Shown piece by piece: positions 56,801 through 64,000 of a stretch of DNA of 64,000 nt. A program made the position numbers and the translations under genes. How positions within the stretch are numbered: position 1 is the first letter of the stretch; every line of letters begins with the position of its first letter. The DNA comes from Pirellulimonas nuda (GTDB lineage: Bacteria > Planctomycetota > Planctomycetia > Pirellulales > Lacipirellulaceae), in assembly GCF_007750855.1 (NCBI RefSeq), contig NZ_CP036291.1, positions 2,728,001 to 2,792,000 of the forward strand, given 5' to 3'. The notes beneath the pieces are model-generated. The model ran no database searches and was not told the DNA's origin. It saw only the letters and a list, made by a program, of their open reading frames with translations.

Positions 56801-56848
56801 GGCGTCAGGCGGCGGGAAACGTTTCGAGTAGTGGCACGGGGTGGCTGA
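53819..56848 (+). CDS. Beta-helix / PATR / dockerin-like / PEP-CTERM surface protein, copy 2
   Basis: ATG 53819 starts a second 1009-aa protein, exactly the length of copy 1, with a signal peptide (MASLGVLLAALGWGVPAAAQ). The N-terminal beta-helix is clearly homologous to copy 1: the first 100 mature residues are nearly the same, whereas about 130-460 differ at many positions. From residue 473 the PATR, dockerin-like and VPEP segments are identical; the final 20 residues differ (AWGTGVRRRET-type tail). It starts 55 bases after copy 1 and lacks an obvious ribosome site, so translation may depend on copy 1. Function is unknown; diversified ligand-binding heads on a constant stalk is a possible reading. 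Confidence 0.87.
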   Translation: MASLGVLLAALGWGVPAAAQLVANSLAELRSYGLSVNNSTITLSATGGDPHPVTGVVTPGQYWINGNHIANPTNSMPTFMELSGTGNTYNLSGATINLDTRKLDGFGRALGHDSGIEVVKISGTGNTVNGLNLTGYDLALDTAPNAQRYADWAAVYVQMTGDNNSVNGANVLTRGSYPYGYGDVFGKGARVDPQGSPADEGGLPWIAHRKTSAFQVIDATNAVIDDMHLEVKAYGHGFFVQGTSTNTTLTNSTVTGELFSSNDVINLPLYQEYGFTSHGNELPPDIMISGAEDGVRMYTGPVGLTVDNVVVTNMRTGFSTALGKGTMTLNNVEAYGTENAFNLTSNTTITNAKGDIANGPLIYIPYDNVSNSTVDIELVGDVPQGVDWAVAYLNGNNLDVAISSDLPAGALPADSMVRLGQKFYNNWRDSNHPTGPDDGAADYINSEFHNNTNQLLVLGEDVTGNTGSSNGGVITNGKNNYYDGISLVPTGKRTVLVHTAGLGNNGTAANGSLSLETNASVVQGGGTLELSPGIQVNNEKLTITGDGVDGKGALYSDGQAGSGTRFGSSSNSNESTIFLDGDASIGVGVAGNQVLVGRIQGAGDLTKRGPGKLSIEKSSTFLGDLIVAEGEVAARSGVAVAGLRVMSGARFTQIQSNAVNTSQGVLIDGVLDLTNTAGTGVFSGAVGALSGTGIVEASSTTALGPHPLTINPQSGSADFSGAIRTNINLAKTGAGTQVLTGLNTYTGATTVNAGVLLVNGAHTGGGAYTVNSGGTLGGDGAIAASVVVKSGGRLAPGASSGSLQIASLNLESGSTLEIELGGVQSDLLTGGNIALGGNLAVSLIDSNGQGFVPYASDLFTVVSATALSGAFANVASGGRIETLGGEGSFLAAYDASLDAVQLSGFVPSGLSGDYNEDGVVDAADYTRWRDALGQTGLVPWSGADGTGDGQITADDYAVWKNNFGAVASAPVAAASVPEPGACLMLIAVVAAWGTGVRRRETFRVVARGG
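55235..56787 (+). repeat. 1553-bp repeat shared with 52150-53702 (copy 2)
   Basis: Second member of the identical pair, offset 3085 bases. It covers codons 473 to about 990 of the second tandem gene. Confidence 0.92.
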
Positions 56849-56973
56849 CGCAAAGCCGTCATCGCCCAAAAATGAGCTGTGAAGACTCCTTGGCAAGCCG
56901 ACGTCTTCACGTAATTTGAGGCAATCAGAGAAAAGTGGGATTTTGCGTTAATAATGGTTCGTAATCCGGCCGG

Positions 56974-57001
56974 ATTCACCCCGATACATTCACCCCGATA
57001 C
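56974..57001. repeat. Tandem 14-bp repeat upstream of a PEP-CTERM gene
   Basis: ATTCACCCCGATAC occurs twice head to tail (56974-56987, 56988-57001), about 120-150 bases before the next ATG. It could be a regulatory site or simple slippage. Confidence 0.6.
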
Positions 57002-57122
57002 CCAGAGGCTGCCTATTACAACGGGCAGGGACGCCGATTCGGTTCTTCACTACTCTTCCGCCTATTCTCGTTCTGTTCCTTTGTGGACTAATCAAACCTT
57101 CGATCTGGGAGCTTTGCGTCTA

Positions 57123-58184
57123 ATGAATGTATCCTTTCAACCTCTCTTCACGATGCGTGGCTTGGTCGCGGCACTAGCGGCCGTAGCTCTCGCCACGTCC
57201 ACGGCCGGCTATACCCAGGCGGCCCTATGGAGCGGCGCAGGGGACGGCGTGAGTTACGAGGACCCCCTCAACTGGGACGTCGTTGAAGCGTTCCCCGGCA
57301 GCACTCGAGATATTGCCTCTCCCGCAACGGTTGTGCGCGCCGCGGACGTAACCGTGAATCGTACCTTCGTCAGCGGTGGCGCTGTACTTAATGTGACAGG
57401 GGGCACACAGTCCGACGGCCAGTCAGGCAACACGATTCGGAACTTTGTCGGCAACGGCTCTGTCGGCACGGTCAACATGTCTGGCGGTGCCTACGGGATC
57501 GGTCACGTGCTTGCTATCGCCCACTCCAACAACAGCGATGGCGTCTTCAGTGTCACCGGCGGGGACTTGAGCGTCTTCCGAGGCGGTAATTCGCTGGTCG
57601 GTGGGTATGGTGGGATCTTTGCCCAAGGGCATTCGATTTCAATCGGTGGAAATAGCACCGGCAGCAACGTGACGGGCCTGTTTGAAATCTCGGGCGGCTC
57701 GCTGGTCACCCGCACCGGCGTTGCGGTGGCCAATAATGGCGTCTTCAGCGTCGTGGGTTCTGCCACCAACCAAATCAGACTGGGCGGCTCCAATGACGAT
57801 GCTGGCTGGTTTGCCGTGAGTAGCAATGGCACGCTCAAGGCCGCTGTGGATTCGTCCATCACCCCGATTTTTGTCGAAGCACAAACCAATACTTCCCCCA
57901 TCAACCCAGGCGTAGAATTTCAGCTCGGCGCGCTGCTCGACCTGAGCTTCGTCGGCGCCCCGACGCCTGGGACGTGGACGCTCCTCGAGTTGGAGGGGCA
58001 AGACATTGTGGACGGCGGCTTGGCCCTCTCGGGAACGACCGCCAGCGGTTGGAGCTTCGCCGTCGACAACAACGGCGACAACGGCCTGCTGACCGCGACC
58101 TACACCGCGGTGCCAGAGCCCGCATCGTTGGCGCTCATGGTGCTCGGCGGCCTGTTTGCCCTCCAACTCCGTCGCAAGGCCTAG
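57123..58184 (+). CDS. PEP-CTERM beta-repeat protein without dockerin-like segment
   Basis: ATG 57123 gives a 353-aa product; a later Met at 57153 (MRGLVAALAAVALATSTAG) would make the shorter, more typical signal peptide. The body opens with a LWSGAGDGVSYEDPLNW motif as in PATR proteins and contains repeated beta strands with Gly/Asn turns (GTVNMSGGAYGIG, GVFSVTGGDLSVF, GLFEISGGSLVTR), a pectin-lyase-like or bacterial adhesin-like pattern. It ends in a VPEPASLALMV tail with RRKA. It lacks EF-hand-type repeats. Surface display via exosortase processing is likely. A 15-bp-stem hairpin follows. Confidence 0.82.
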   Translation: MNVSFQPLFTMRGLVAALAAVALATSTAGYTQAALWSGAGDGVSYEDPLNWDVVEAFPGSTRDIASPATVVRAADVTVNRTFVSGGAVLNVTGGTQSDGQSGNTIRNFVGNGSVGTVNMSGGAYGIGHVLAIAHSNNSDGVFSVTGGDLSVFRGGNSLVGGYGGIFAQGHSISIGGNSTGSNVTGLFEISGGSLVTRTGVAVANNGVFSVVGSATNQIRLGGSNDDAGWFAVSSNGTLKAAVDSSITPIFVEAQTNTSPINPGVEFQLGALLDLSFVGAPTPGTWTLLELEGQDIVDGGLALSGTTASGWSFAVDNNGDNGLLTATYTAVPEPASLALMVLGGLFALQLRRKA

Positions 58185-58213
58185 CCCCACGCGACGTGGG
58201 GGCTCAGCAGTCC

Positions 58214-58255
58214 AAGAGCCCGCTCCCCGGGGCAGGGGAGCGGGCTCTTCTCGTT
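58214..58255 (+). terminator. Strong hairpin terminator after the 57123 gene
   Basis: AAGAGCCCGCTCCCC (58214-58228) and GGGGAGCGGGCTCTT (58235-58249) form a perfect 15-bp stem with a six-base loop, 29 bases after the stop. The downstream bases CTCGTTC are only weakly T-rich. It can also serve the leftward pseudogene ending at 58352. Confidence 0.75.
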
Positions 58256-58678
58256 CAGGCACAGCGAGGCCGCCGGAGCCGGTACGCCCTGCCCCGCCTC
58301 CGCGCTCGCAGTTGACGCTGCTTGATCAGGGCCGGGTCCAGCCAGCACGGCTCAGCGCTCAGGGTCGACGGCCAAGCACACCACCGTGGCGACCTTGCTG
58401 GGCGCCGCTTCGGGAAGCGTGATCGATACTCCGTGGTCGGTTTGGGTGAAGCCCACCGCGCCTTGGTCGGGGTCGGCGAGCAAGTAGGCGCTGGTAACCG
58501 TGCCGCGCACCGTTGGGAGCTCTAGCTTTCCCGCCGGCCAGTCAAAGACGTGGACGTAGATCTTCCCCGGCCGCGTCGTCGCTCTCCACTGCCACGCCGG
58601 CAGAAACCTGGGCTTTCCCTTGTCCTTCGCGGCGTCGCTGTAGCTCCCGACTTCGGCGCCCCAGGGCGTTGGGCCGCA

Positions 58679-58700
58679 CCCGTAGATCCAGGGCGATTGC
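58679..58700. repeat. Target duplication plus left inverted repeat of the second IS
   Basis: CCCGTAGATC (58679-58688) is the target copy, followed by the 12-bp terminal repeat CAGGGCGATTGC (58689-58700). Confidence 0.93.
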
Positions 58701-59949
58701 GCCACGCTGGGTAGTCTGCGAGACTTACGGCGAGTCGAACATGATTTCGTTGGGAGCGCCGCTTGCGTCATGTTTGCGTTCTTGTCGGAGGGATTGTTGT
58801 GGCCGAGGTTTCCGAGGCAGGGATCGCGAGGCATTTCGAGGGGCTAACCGATCCGCGTCGGCGTGAGCCGATCTACCCGTTGGTGAACGTTGTGGTGATG
58901 GCGTTGTGCGCGGTCCTAAGCGGGGCGGACGACTTCGTGTCGATCGCCGCGTGGTCGAGGGAGAAGAGAGGGTGGCTGGCGAAGTTCTTGGACCTGTCGG
59001 CGGGCGTGCCTTCGCACGACCGCTTCAACGCGGTCTTCGCGGCCCTCAACCCGGCCGAGTTCGAGAAGTGCTTCTTGAGCTGGGTCACCGCGCTGCATGA
59101 GGTCACCGACGGCCAGGTGATCGCGATCGATGGTAAGACGCTGCGGCGCAGCTTCGACGCAGCGAGCAGCAAGGCGGCGATCCACATGGTGAGCGCCTGG
59201 GCGACCGCCAATCATATCGCCCTGGGGCAGGTCGTCACCGACGCCAAGAGCAACGAGATCACAGCCATCCCAAGGCTGCTTGAGATGCTGGAAATCAAGG
59301 GGTGTTTGGTGACCATCGACGCGATGGGGTGTCAACGGGAGATCGCCGAGCGGATCGTCGAAGGGGGCGGCGACTACGTGCTGGCGACCAAGGGGAACCA
59401 GCCGAACTTGTGCGAAGCGATCGATGCGTTCTTCACCGCGCAACTGGAAGACGACTGCCGGAACGTGGCGTGCCGACGGCACGAGTCGCACGAGAAGGGG
59501 CACGGCCGCGAGGAAGACCGTTACTACTACCTGACGAAGCTGCCGGAGGGGTTTCCCGAGCGTGAGAAGTGGCGTGGGCTCAAGGCGATCGGCATGGCGG
59601 TCCGCATCACCACCCATAGCGACGGCGCACAGACATTCGACACGCGCTACTACATCACTAGCCGCTACATGAGCGGCAAGAAGTTCGCCGAGGCGGTGCG
59701 CGGCCACTGGGGGATCGAGAACTCACTCCACTGGCAGCTCGACGTGACGTTCGGCGAAGACCAATGCCGCGTCCGCAAGGGACACGCCGACGCCAACCTC
59801 AGCCTGCTGCGCAGAACGGCGCTGAGCCTCCTCAAGAACAACACCTCCCGAAAGCTCGGCGTAAAGAACAAACGCCTCACCGCGGCATGGAGCGATCAGT
59901 ACCGACTCGAAGTGCTCTGCGGGGCATGAGTTAACGTGCAATCGCCCTG
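58689..59949 (+). mobile_element. Second ISAs1-family insertion sequence (1261 bp)
   Basis: CAGGGCGATTGC at 58689-58700 is repeated inverted at 59938-59949; beyond 12 bp the ends differ. The 10-bp target duplication CCCGTAGATC lies at 58679-58688 and 59950-59959. It contains one intact transposase gene opposite in direction to the interrupted fucosidase gene. Its sequence is clearly different from the first element, though the outer CAGGGC ends and 10-bp duplication are the same type. Confidence 0.95.
58799..59929 (+). CDS. ISAs1-family transposase, intact
   Basis: GTG 58799 follows GGAGGGA (58787-58793) and gives a 376-aa protein; a TTG at 58763 is an alternative. An N-terminal domain (FEGLTDPRRREPIYPL, SGADDFVSIAAW) precedes the DDE core: AIDGKTLRRSF and VTIDAMGCQ supply two Asp residues, and GHWGIENSLHWQLDVTF the Glu. 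This full, unbroken frame suggests the element is still able to move, and might act in trans on related copies. It is only moderately similar to the transposase at 21.7-22.8 kb. Confidence 0.95.
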   Translation: MAEVSEAGIARHFEGLTDPRRREPIYPLVNVVVMALCAVLSGADDFVSIAAWSREKRGWLAKFLDLSAGVPSHDRFNAVFAALNPAEFEKCFLSWVTALHEVTDGQVIAIDGKTLRRSFDAASSKAAIHMVSAWATANHIALGQVVTDAKSNEITAIPRLLEMLEIKGCLVTIDAMGCQREIAERIVEGGGDYVLATKGNQPNLCEAIDAFFTAQLEDDCRNVACRRHESHEKGHGREEDRYYYLTKLPEGFPEREKWRGLKAIGMAVRITTHSDGAQTFDTRYYITSRYMSGKKFAEAVRGHWGIENSLHWQLDVTFGEDQCRVRKGHADANLSLLRRTALSLLKNNTSRKLGVKNKRLTAAWSDQYRLEVLCGA

Positions 59950-59959
59950 CCCGTAGATC
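59938..59959. repeat. Right inverted repeat plus target duplication of the second IS
   Basis: GCAATCGCCCTG (59938-59949) is the inverted end; CCCGTAGATC (59950-59959) is the second target copy. Confidence 0.93.
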
Positions 59960-61077
59960 GCCTCGCCGTTCACGCTCAGCCACTGACCCATGTCGCGGAG
60001 CCGCTCAACGCTTGGCTCGGGGATGACGCCCTCGCCCGTAGGGCCCACATTAAGCAAGAAGTTGCCCCCCTTGCTGACGATATCAATCAGTTTTCTCAGC
60101 AGCTCATCGGAGCTCTTCCACTCGTCGTCCGCCTTGTTGTAGCCCCAGTGGTTGTTCATGGTCATGCAGGACTCCCAGGGCATACCGGACGCCTCTGCCG
60201 GAATATTCTGCTCCGCGACGTTGTAGTCGCCCAGGTCGCGGCCGACGCGGCTGTTGATGATGCACTCCGGCTGCAGGGTGCGGATCATCTGGATGAGCTC
60301 CTCGCTTTGCTCACGGTTGATCAGCTCGAAGGTGTCGAACCACATCACGCCGATAGGGCCGTAGTTGGTCAGCAACTCGCGCACCTGTGGCTTGACCTTG
60401 CGTTCGAAATAACGGCTGAAGTCCTTCTTGCTCTCGTCGGGGAAGTCGATCAGGTTGCTCCGCCACCCGGGCTTCATGCCGCGGCTTCCGCCGGTGGGGA
60501 CATCCGGGTCTTCCCAGTCGCGTCCCAGCGAATAATAGACGCAGAACCGCACGCCACGCCGGCGGCACGTGTCGGACAGTTCCTTGAGTGGGTCGCGGCC
60601 GAACGCCGACCCCTTGACGATGTTGTGGTCGCTCGACGGCGAGTCGTACATAGCGAAGCCGTCGTGATGCTTGGCGGTTACGACCAAGTACTTCATACCG
60701 GCGTCGCTTGCGATCTTTACCCATTCGTCTGCATCGAACCGCACCGGGTTGAACTTTCGCGCATACGCGGAGTACTCAGCTAGGGGGATATTGGCGGTGA
60801 ACTGCAGCCACTCGGCGTGGTTGGTGTCGCCCTTCCACTCGCCCCCCGCCTGCGAGTAGACGCCCCAATGAATGAACATGCCGAACTTGGCGTCCTTCCA
60901 CCATTCCATGCGGTCGGGCGCCGCGTTGGCCGCATTGGTCGGCGGCTGATCGGCCCATGCGGTTTCCGACAGCGGACTAAGAAGTAGCGACAAGAGAGCC
61001 GTGCGCAACAAGCCGTTCATCAGGTAGGATCCGTGGGTGTGGGCCGCCTAAGCGGCTTGCGGGTGGAGTGAGTGTGC

Positions 61078-62601
61078 CTATTCCTGGGCCGCGAACGACC
61101 GTGCGCCGCGACAGCCGGCTTCCCATTGCTTGGTGAGCTTGCTTACCAGCGACTGGTGGCTCGGGTCGTCGGCTAGGTTCGTGTTCTCTTGCGGATCGGT
61201 CTGGTGGTCGTACAGTTCCACGGCGTACACCTTTGAGTGGTCGTCGCGGTCGACCCAGCGAGTAAAGCGGTACCGGTCGGTCCGCATCGAGTAGCCCATC
61301 ATCCGCCGGCCGTTGGCGGACCGAGGGTACTGGCTGAAGGCGGCCGGCTTCCACGCTTGGTCCGGGTTCTCGAGCAGCGGCCGCAGGCTCGTCCCTTCCA
61401 GGTGGGTTGGGAGCGGCAGGCCGGCAAGCTCTGCAAGCGTGGGGTAGATGTCGACGAACTCCACCAACGCGCCGCAGTGCCGTTCGGAGCTGGCGGCGCC
61501 GGGTGCGGCGACGATCAACGGCGCCCGTGCGTCGTCTTCCACGTTGCTGTGCTTGCACCAGCGGTCGTGCTCGCCCAATTTCCAGCCGTGGTCGCCCCAA
61601 AGAACCACGATCGTGTTCTCACTCAGCCCCGTCCGGTCGAGCTCCTCGAGCACCCTCCCCAACTGTGCGTCCATGTAGCTCACCGCGGCGTAGTAGCCGT
61701 GCTTGAGCTGCCGGGCGTACGCGTCTGGCAGGTGGCTGGCGTCTGGGACATCGCGGTAGCTCCAAAGTTCGTTCCGGTCGGCCAAGGCGAACGCCGGGGC
61801 GCCTTTGGGGAGGAATGGGTTGTCGGCCAGGGGGATGGTCGCCGGGTGGTAAAGGTCCCAGTACGCCTTGGGCGAGACAAATGGCAGGTGCGGCTTGCGG
61901 AAGCCAACGGCCAGGAAGAAGGGCTGGGAGGCCTCTTTGAGACGCCGTAGCGCCGCGATGGCCTCGTCGGCCAGCGCACCTTCGCCGCCGCTGTTGGGGG
62001 GATCGTCCGAGGCTCGGAACGCCGGCCCGCGCCCGCCGCTCCTGACGGGTTGCGGAGCCGGCGGCGCGGGCCTTCGGGGCCCTGTCGCTCGCGATGCGGG
62101 GGCCCCTCGCTCTTTGGGGGGCGCCGACCAGGAGGCGGTATCGTCGAGCCCCCCGTGATAGATCTTGCCGAGGCCGACCGTGACGTAGCCGTGCTCCTTG
62201 AAGTGCTGGGGCAACGTCACCACATCGGGCAGCGCCTTGCGGAAGTGCGTTGTCAGGTCCCACACCCGGGTCGTGTCGGGCCGCGCTCCGGTCAGGACGC
62301 TCGTGCGTGAAGGAGAGCAGACCGCCTGCTGGCAGTAGGCGCGGTCGAAGACGACGCTCCGACTGGCCAGGCGATCGATGTTCGGGCTTTGGATGATTTG
62401 GTTGCCGTAGCAGCCGAGCTCTGGCCGGAGATCGTCTGACACCAAAAACAGCACGTTGGGTTTGCGACCATCCGGCGCCGCCCCCTCCCCTGTCGCCGCT
62501 GCGAGCAGGCATGCCGCCAGCGTGAGCAGGAGCATCGGTCGGCGGCTCTTGCCGTGGTCGGAGTGGATTTCCGGATCAGGTAGGTGAGGAGATGAATTCA
62601 T
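61078..62601 (-). CDS. Iduronate-2-sulfatase-like S1 sulfatase
   Basis: This 507-aa protein starts at ATG 62601; a Met at residue 23 begins the hydrophobic leader (MLLLTLAACLLAAATG), so the true start may be there. VSDDLRPELG, CSPSR with formylglycine Cys95, GKIYHGG and LWGDHGWKLGEH are the iduronate-2-sulfatase-like versions of the sulfatase motifs and differ from the main array. A Pro/Arg-rich low-complexity insertion (about 165-200) precedes GGEGALADEAI. It precedes the split fucosidase gene by 57 bases in the same orientation. Substrate is unknown. Confidence 0.9.
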   Translation of the reverse strand: MNSSPHLPDPEIHSDHGKSRRPMLLLTLAACLLAAATGEGAAPDGRKPNVLFLVSDDLRPELGCYGNQIIQSPNIDRLASRSVVFDRAYCQQAVCSPSRTSVLTGARPDTTRVWDLTTHFRKALPDVVTLPQHFKEHGYVTVGLGKIYHGGLDDTASWSAPPKERGAPASRATGPRRPAPPAPQPVRSGGRGPAFRASDDPPNSGGEGALADEAIAALRRLKEASQPFFLAVGFRKPHLPFVSPKAYWDLYHPATIPLADNPFLPKGAPAFALADRNELWSYRDVPDASHLPDAYARQLKHGYYAAVSYMDAQLGRVLEELDRTGLSENTIVVLWGDHGWKLGEHDRWCKHSNVEDDARAPLIVAAPGAASSERHCGALVEFVDIYPTLAELAGLPLPTHLEGTSLRPLLENPDQAWKPAAFSQYPRSANGRRMMGYSMRTDRYRFTRWVDRDDHSKVYAVELYDHQTDPQENTNLADDPSHQSLVSKLTKQWEAGCRGARSFAAQE

Positions 62602-62644
62602 CGCGCTAAGAGCCTTTGTGTTGCGGGGTAGGTTCGCCGACCGC

Positions 62645-64000
62645 CTAGCGGCGGCGCGAGTGAACTTGAGCCAGAAGAGTCAGCAACAGCAGAGCGATTG
62701 CTCCTGGCTCTGGAACCGGCGCCGAGGAGGCGTTCAGCGCCCCGAGCGTCTCGCCAAAGTTGCCCCGCCAGAGTTCGTAATGGGCCGAACCGATCGGCAC
62801 TCCCAGGCCCCCGTCGTTGAGCAGCGGGCCGGCCGCGCCGAAGTTGTCTCGCCACACGGTGTAGTCTGCCGCGTCGACGCTTCCATCGTTGTTGAAGTCG
62901 CCAGGTAGTCCGGCATTTACCACTTCGGCGATGAGCGCATCGACCCCGTACTCGATCTCCCACGCCAGCTCAGTCGGTAGCGACGGCAAGACGATCCCAT
63001 CAAACGTGTCGCTGAGTGCAGCATAAGATGCAAGCCGGAACAGGTCTCCCAGCTGTGCGACCTGCCCGGGCGCAAGCAAGAGCTCGAAGTCGCCGTCCAG
63101 AACCGCGTCGGCCCCTAGATAGAGGGCGGCGTCCGAAGCTGCGTAGGACCGAATCGCGCCGCCGTCCATGACGAAACCCGTCGCTAGGCTGAGCGTGCCC
63201 GCTCCCAGTTTCGTGAGCTGATTCCCATTGAGGCTCAGCGCGGCGTCGAAGGCGACCGACGCACCGGGGAGCACTTGGACGTTGAGGTCGCCGGCCAGTT
63301 GGGTGTTCACGGAGACGCGGTGGCTGCCCAGGCGTACGTCGATGAGGTTTGCAGCAGCGGGGTTGGCGTCGCCGATGGTCAACTGGCCGGCGCCCTGGAG
63401 GCGGTAGGCGTTGTCGCTGAAAAAGGTCAGCCTCGCGATCGCTTCGGCGCCATCGACCGCCACGGTGCTGGCTTGCTGGATCGCGTTTCCAAAGTAGAGC
63501 TTGCTGTTGTTCTCGACCTGGGCGTTGTAGGACCAATTCACTTTGTTCGAAAGGCTTCCGCCGCCGGTAAGGATCCACTCGCGCCCCTGGGCGGCGGGGT
63601 GCGTCACCCCAAGGTAGGCGTTGTCGATGTAGGTCCAGTCGGTGCTGCCGGTAGCGACGTTTTCGTACCCGATGACGGGCCTGACGTAGCGCGTGCCCGC
63701 GGGCGCTACGAACGTGCCGGAATAGTAGGAGCGGTAGTCGCTGTCGACGCCCCCGCTCTGGTCGATGCCCAGGGCCGGGACGATCAACGTCTTGTAGTCG
63801 CTGACCGAGCCGTGAGCGAGGGATTGGTCGTCGGCGCCGTAGAATTCAACCGAGAGGTAGGTCTTGGCGTCATAGTTGGCGGCTCCGGCGTTCTGGAACT
63901 GCACGTCGAGCGAAAGCTGGTACCCAACGCCGGTAAGGTCCGTGTCGGCGCCTCCGATGCCTGCCTGATAGATCTTGCCGAAGTTTCTCACGCTGTTGGT
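62645..64000 (-). CDS. PEP-CTERM protein with dockerin-like segment (5' partial)
   Basis: The frame is open to the right window edge, so the N-terminus and signal peptide are missing; an internal GTG at 63991 is unlikely to be the start. The visible part of about 450 residues has a beta-sandwich region (VGYQLSLDVQFQNAGAANY; TDWTYIDNAYLGV), a PATR-like region (LTGGGSLSNKVNW; LTKLGAGTLSLATG), a dockerin-like segment (GDFNNDGSVDAADYTVWRDN, YELWRGNFG) and a VPEPGAIALL-type tail ending HSRRR. It is in the same orientation as, and 43 bases before, the iduronate-sulfatase-like gene. Confidence 0.88.
   Translation of the reverse strand, partial: TNSVRNFGKIYQAGIGGADTDLTGVGYQLSLDVQFQNAGAANYDAKTYLSVEFYGADDQSLAHGSVSDYKTLIVPALGIDQSGGVDSDYRSYYSGTFVAPAGTRYVRPVIGYENVATGSTDWTYIDNAYLGVTHPAAQGREWILTGGGSLSNKVNWSYNAQVENNSKLYFGNAIQQASTVAVDGAEAIARLTFFSDNAYRLQGAGQLTIGDANPAAANLIDVRLGSHRVSVNTQLAGDLNVQVLPGASVAFDAALSLNGNQLTKLGAGTLSLATGFVMDGGAIRSYAASDAALYLGADAVLDGDFELLLAPGQVAQLGDLFRLASYAALSDTFDGIVLPSLPTELAWEIEYGVDALIAEVVNAGLPGDFNNDGSVDAADYTVWRDNFGAAGPLLNDGGLGVPIGSAHYELWRGNFGETLGALNASSAPVPEPGAIALLLLTLLAQVHSRRR

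Larger units (their letters stand above)
58352..61020 (-). pseudogene. GH29 alpha-L-fucosidase gene split by an insertion sequence
   Basis: The 5' part (61020 down to 59950) encodes a signal peptide and a GH29 barrel (GMFIHWGVYSQAGGEW, AKHHDGFAMYDS, MWFDTFE with likely nucleophile Asp229) up to NGEAIYG. The 3' part (58678 down to 58352) resumes with CGPTPWGAEVG and a C-terminal beta-sandwich. Removing the element and one target copy restores GEAIYGCGPTPW in frame, an enzyme of about 465 aa. In the present state the first part runs 17 residues into the element (QGDCTLTHAPQSTSSRY, stop at 59896) and yields 374 residues with the full barrel, so residual activity is possible. Confidence 0.9.

Noticed and set aside
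48340..58184. Classical type V autotransporters
   Set aside because: PATR-like repeats are present, but there is no C-terminal beta-barrel; the proteins end in VPEP sorting tails.
21646..59949. A 38-kb composite transposon bounded by the two ISAs1-type elements
   Set aside because: The two elements differ in sequence and inner ends, and each has its own 10-bp target duplication, so they inserted independently.
1..64000. CRISPR arrays, tRNA or rRNA genes
   Set aside because: No regularly spaced short repeats and no recognisable tRNA or rRNA sequence were seen by eye; a tRNA scan was not possible.

Overview
The window reads as a chromosome segment of a polysaccharide-degrading planctomycete. 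High GC, dense S1-type sulfatases with CxP[S/T]R sites, DUF1559 pilin-like proteins, and secreted proteins that end in a dockerin-like EF-hand segment followed by a VPEP (PEP-CTERM) anchor are the hallmarks. Order Pirellulales, perhaps Lacipirellulaceae, is my inference from protein style; no rRNA or other phylogenetic marker gene is present.

Region 1 (1-14.0 kb) looks like a beta-mannan utilisation locus. Leftward are a GH130 mannooligosaccharide phosphorylase-like enzyme, an SSS-family symporter and a GH5 mannanase-like enzyme cut by the window edge. A divergent LacI-type regulator follows. Rightward comes a row of PEP-CTERM proteins, a DUF1559 pseudopilin-like protein, a lipoprotein, a GH113-like and a GH26 mannanase. 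Near-palindromic TCAAGTNNTTGA sites occur in both the regulator/GH130 intergenic region and upstream of the rightward row, so one regulator may control both arms.

Region 2 (14.4-37.3 kb) is a long leftward array: nine sulfatases (one fused to a GH29 alpha-L-fucosidase), a GH116 glycosidase, an FAD-oxidoreductase/SGNH-hydrolase fusion and an alpha/beta-hydrolase esterase. A 1264-bp ISAs1-family element with 20-bp inverted repeats and a 10-bp target duplication sits exactly at the stop codon of the sulfatase-fucosidase fusion gene. An ECF sigma factor and a FecR-like protein lie just upstream of the array (37.9-39.9 kb).

Region 3 (40.3-46.0 kb) holds a GH92 alpha-mannosidase, an alginate-lyase-family polysaccharide lyase and a GH29 fucosidase. 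Together with region 2 this suggests degradation of a sulfated fucose/mannose/uronate-type polysaccharide; the actual substrate cannot be read from the sequence.

Region 4 (46.5-58.3 kb) is a surface-protein island: a lipoprotein and DUF1559 pair, a 740-aa beta-repeat PEP-CTERM protein, two tandem 1009-aa beta-helix/PATR-repeat/dockerin-like/PEP-CTERM proteins, and a 353-aa PEP-CTERM protein. The tandem pair shares an apparently identical 1553-bp block, while the flanking 5' parts are diverged, which points to recent gene conversion.

Region 5 (58.3-64 kb) contains a GH29 fucosidase gene split by a second, distinct ISAs1-family element (1261 bp, 10-bp target duplication), an iduronate-sulfatase-like sulfatase, and a PEP-CTERM protein running off the right edge. 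No tRNA, rRNA or CRISPR array was recognised.
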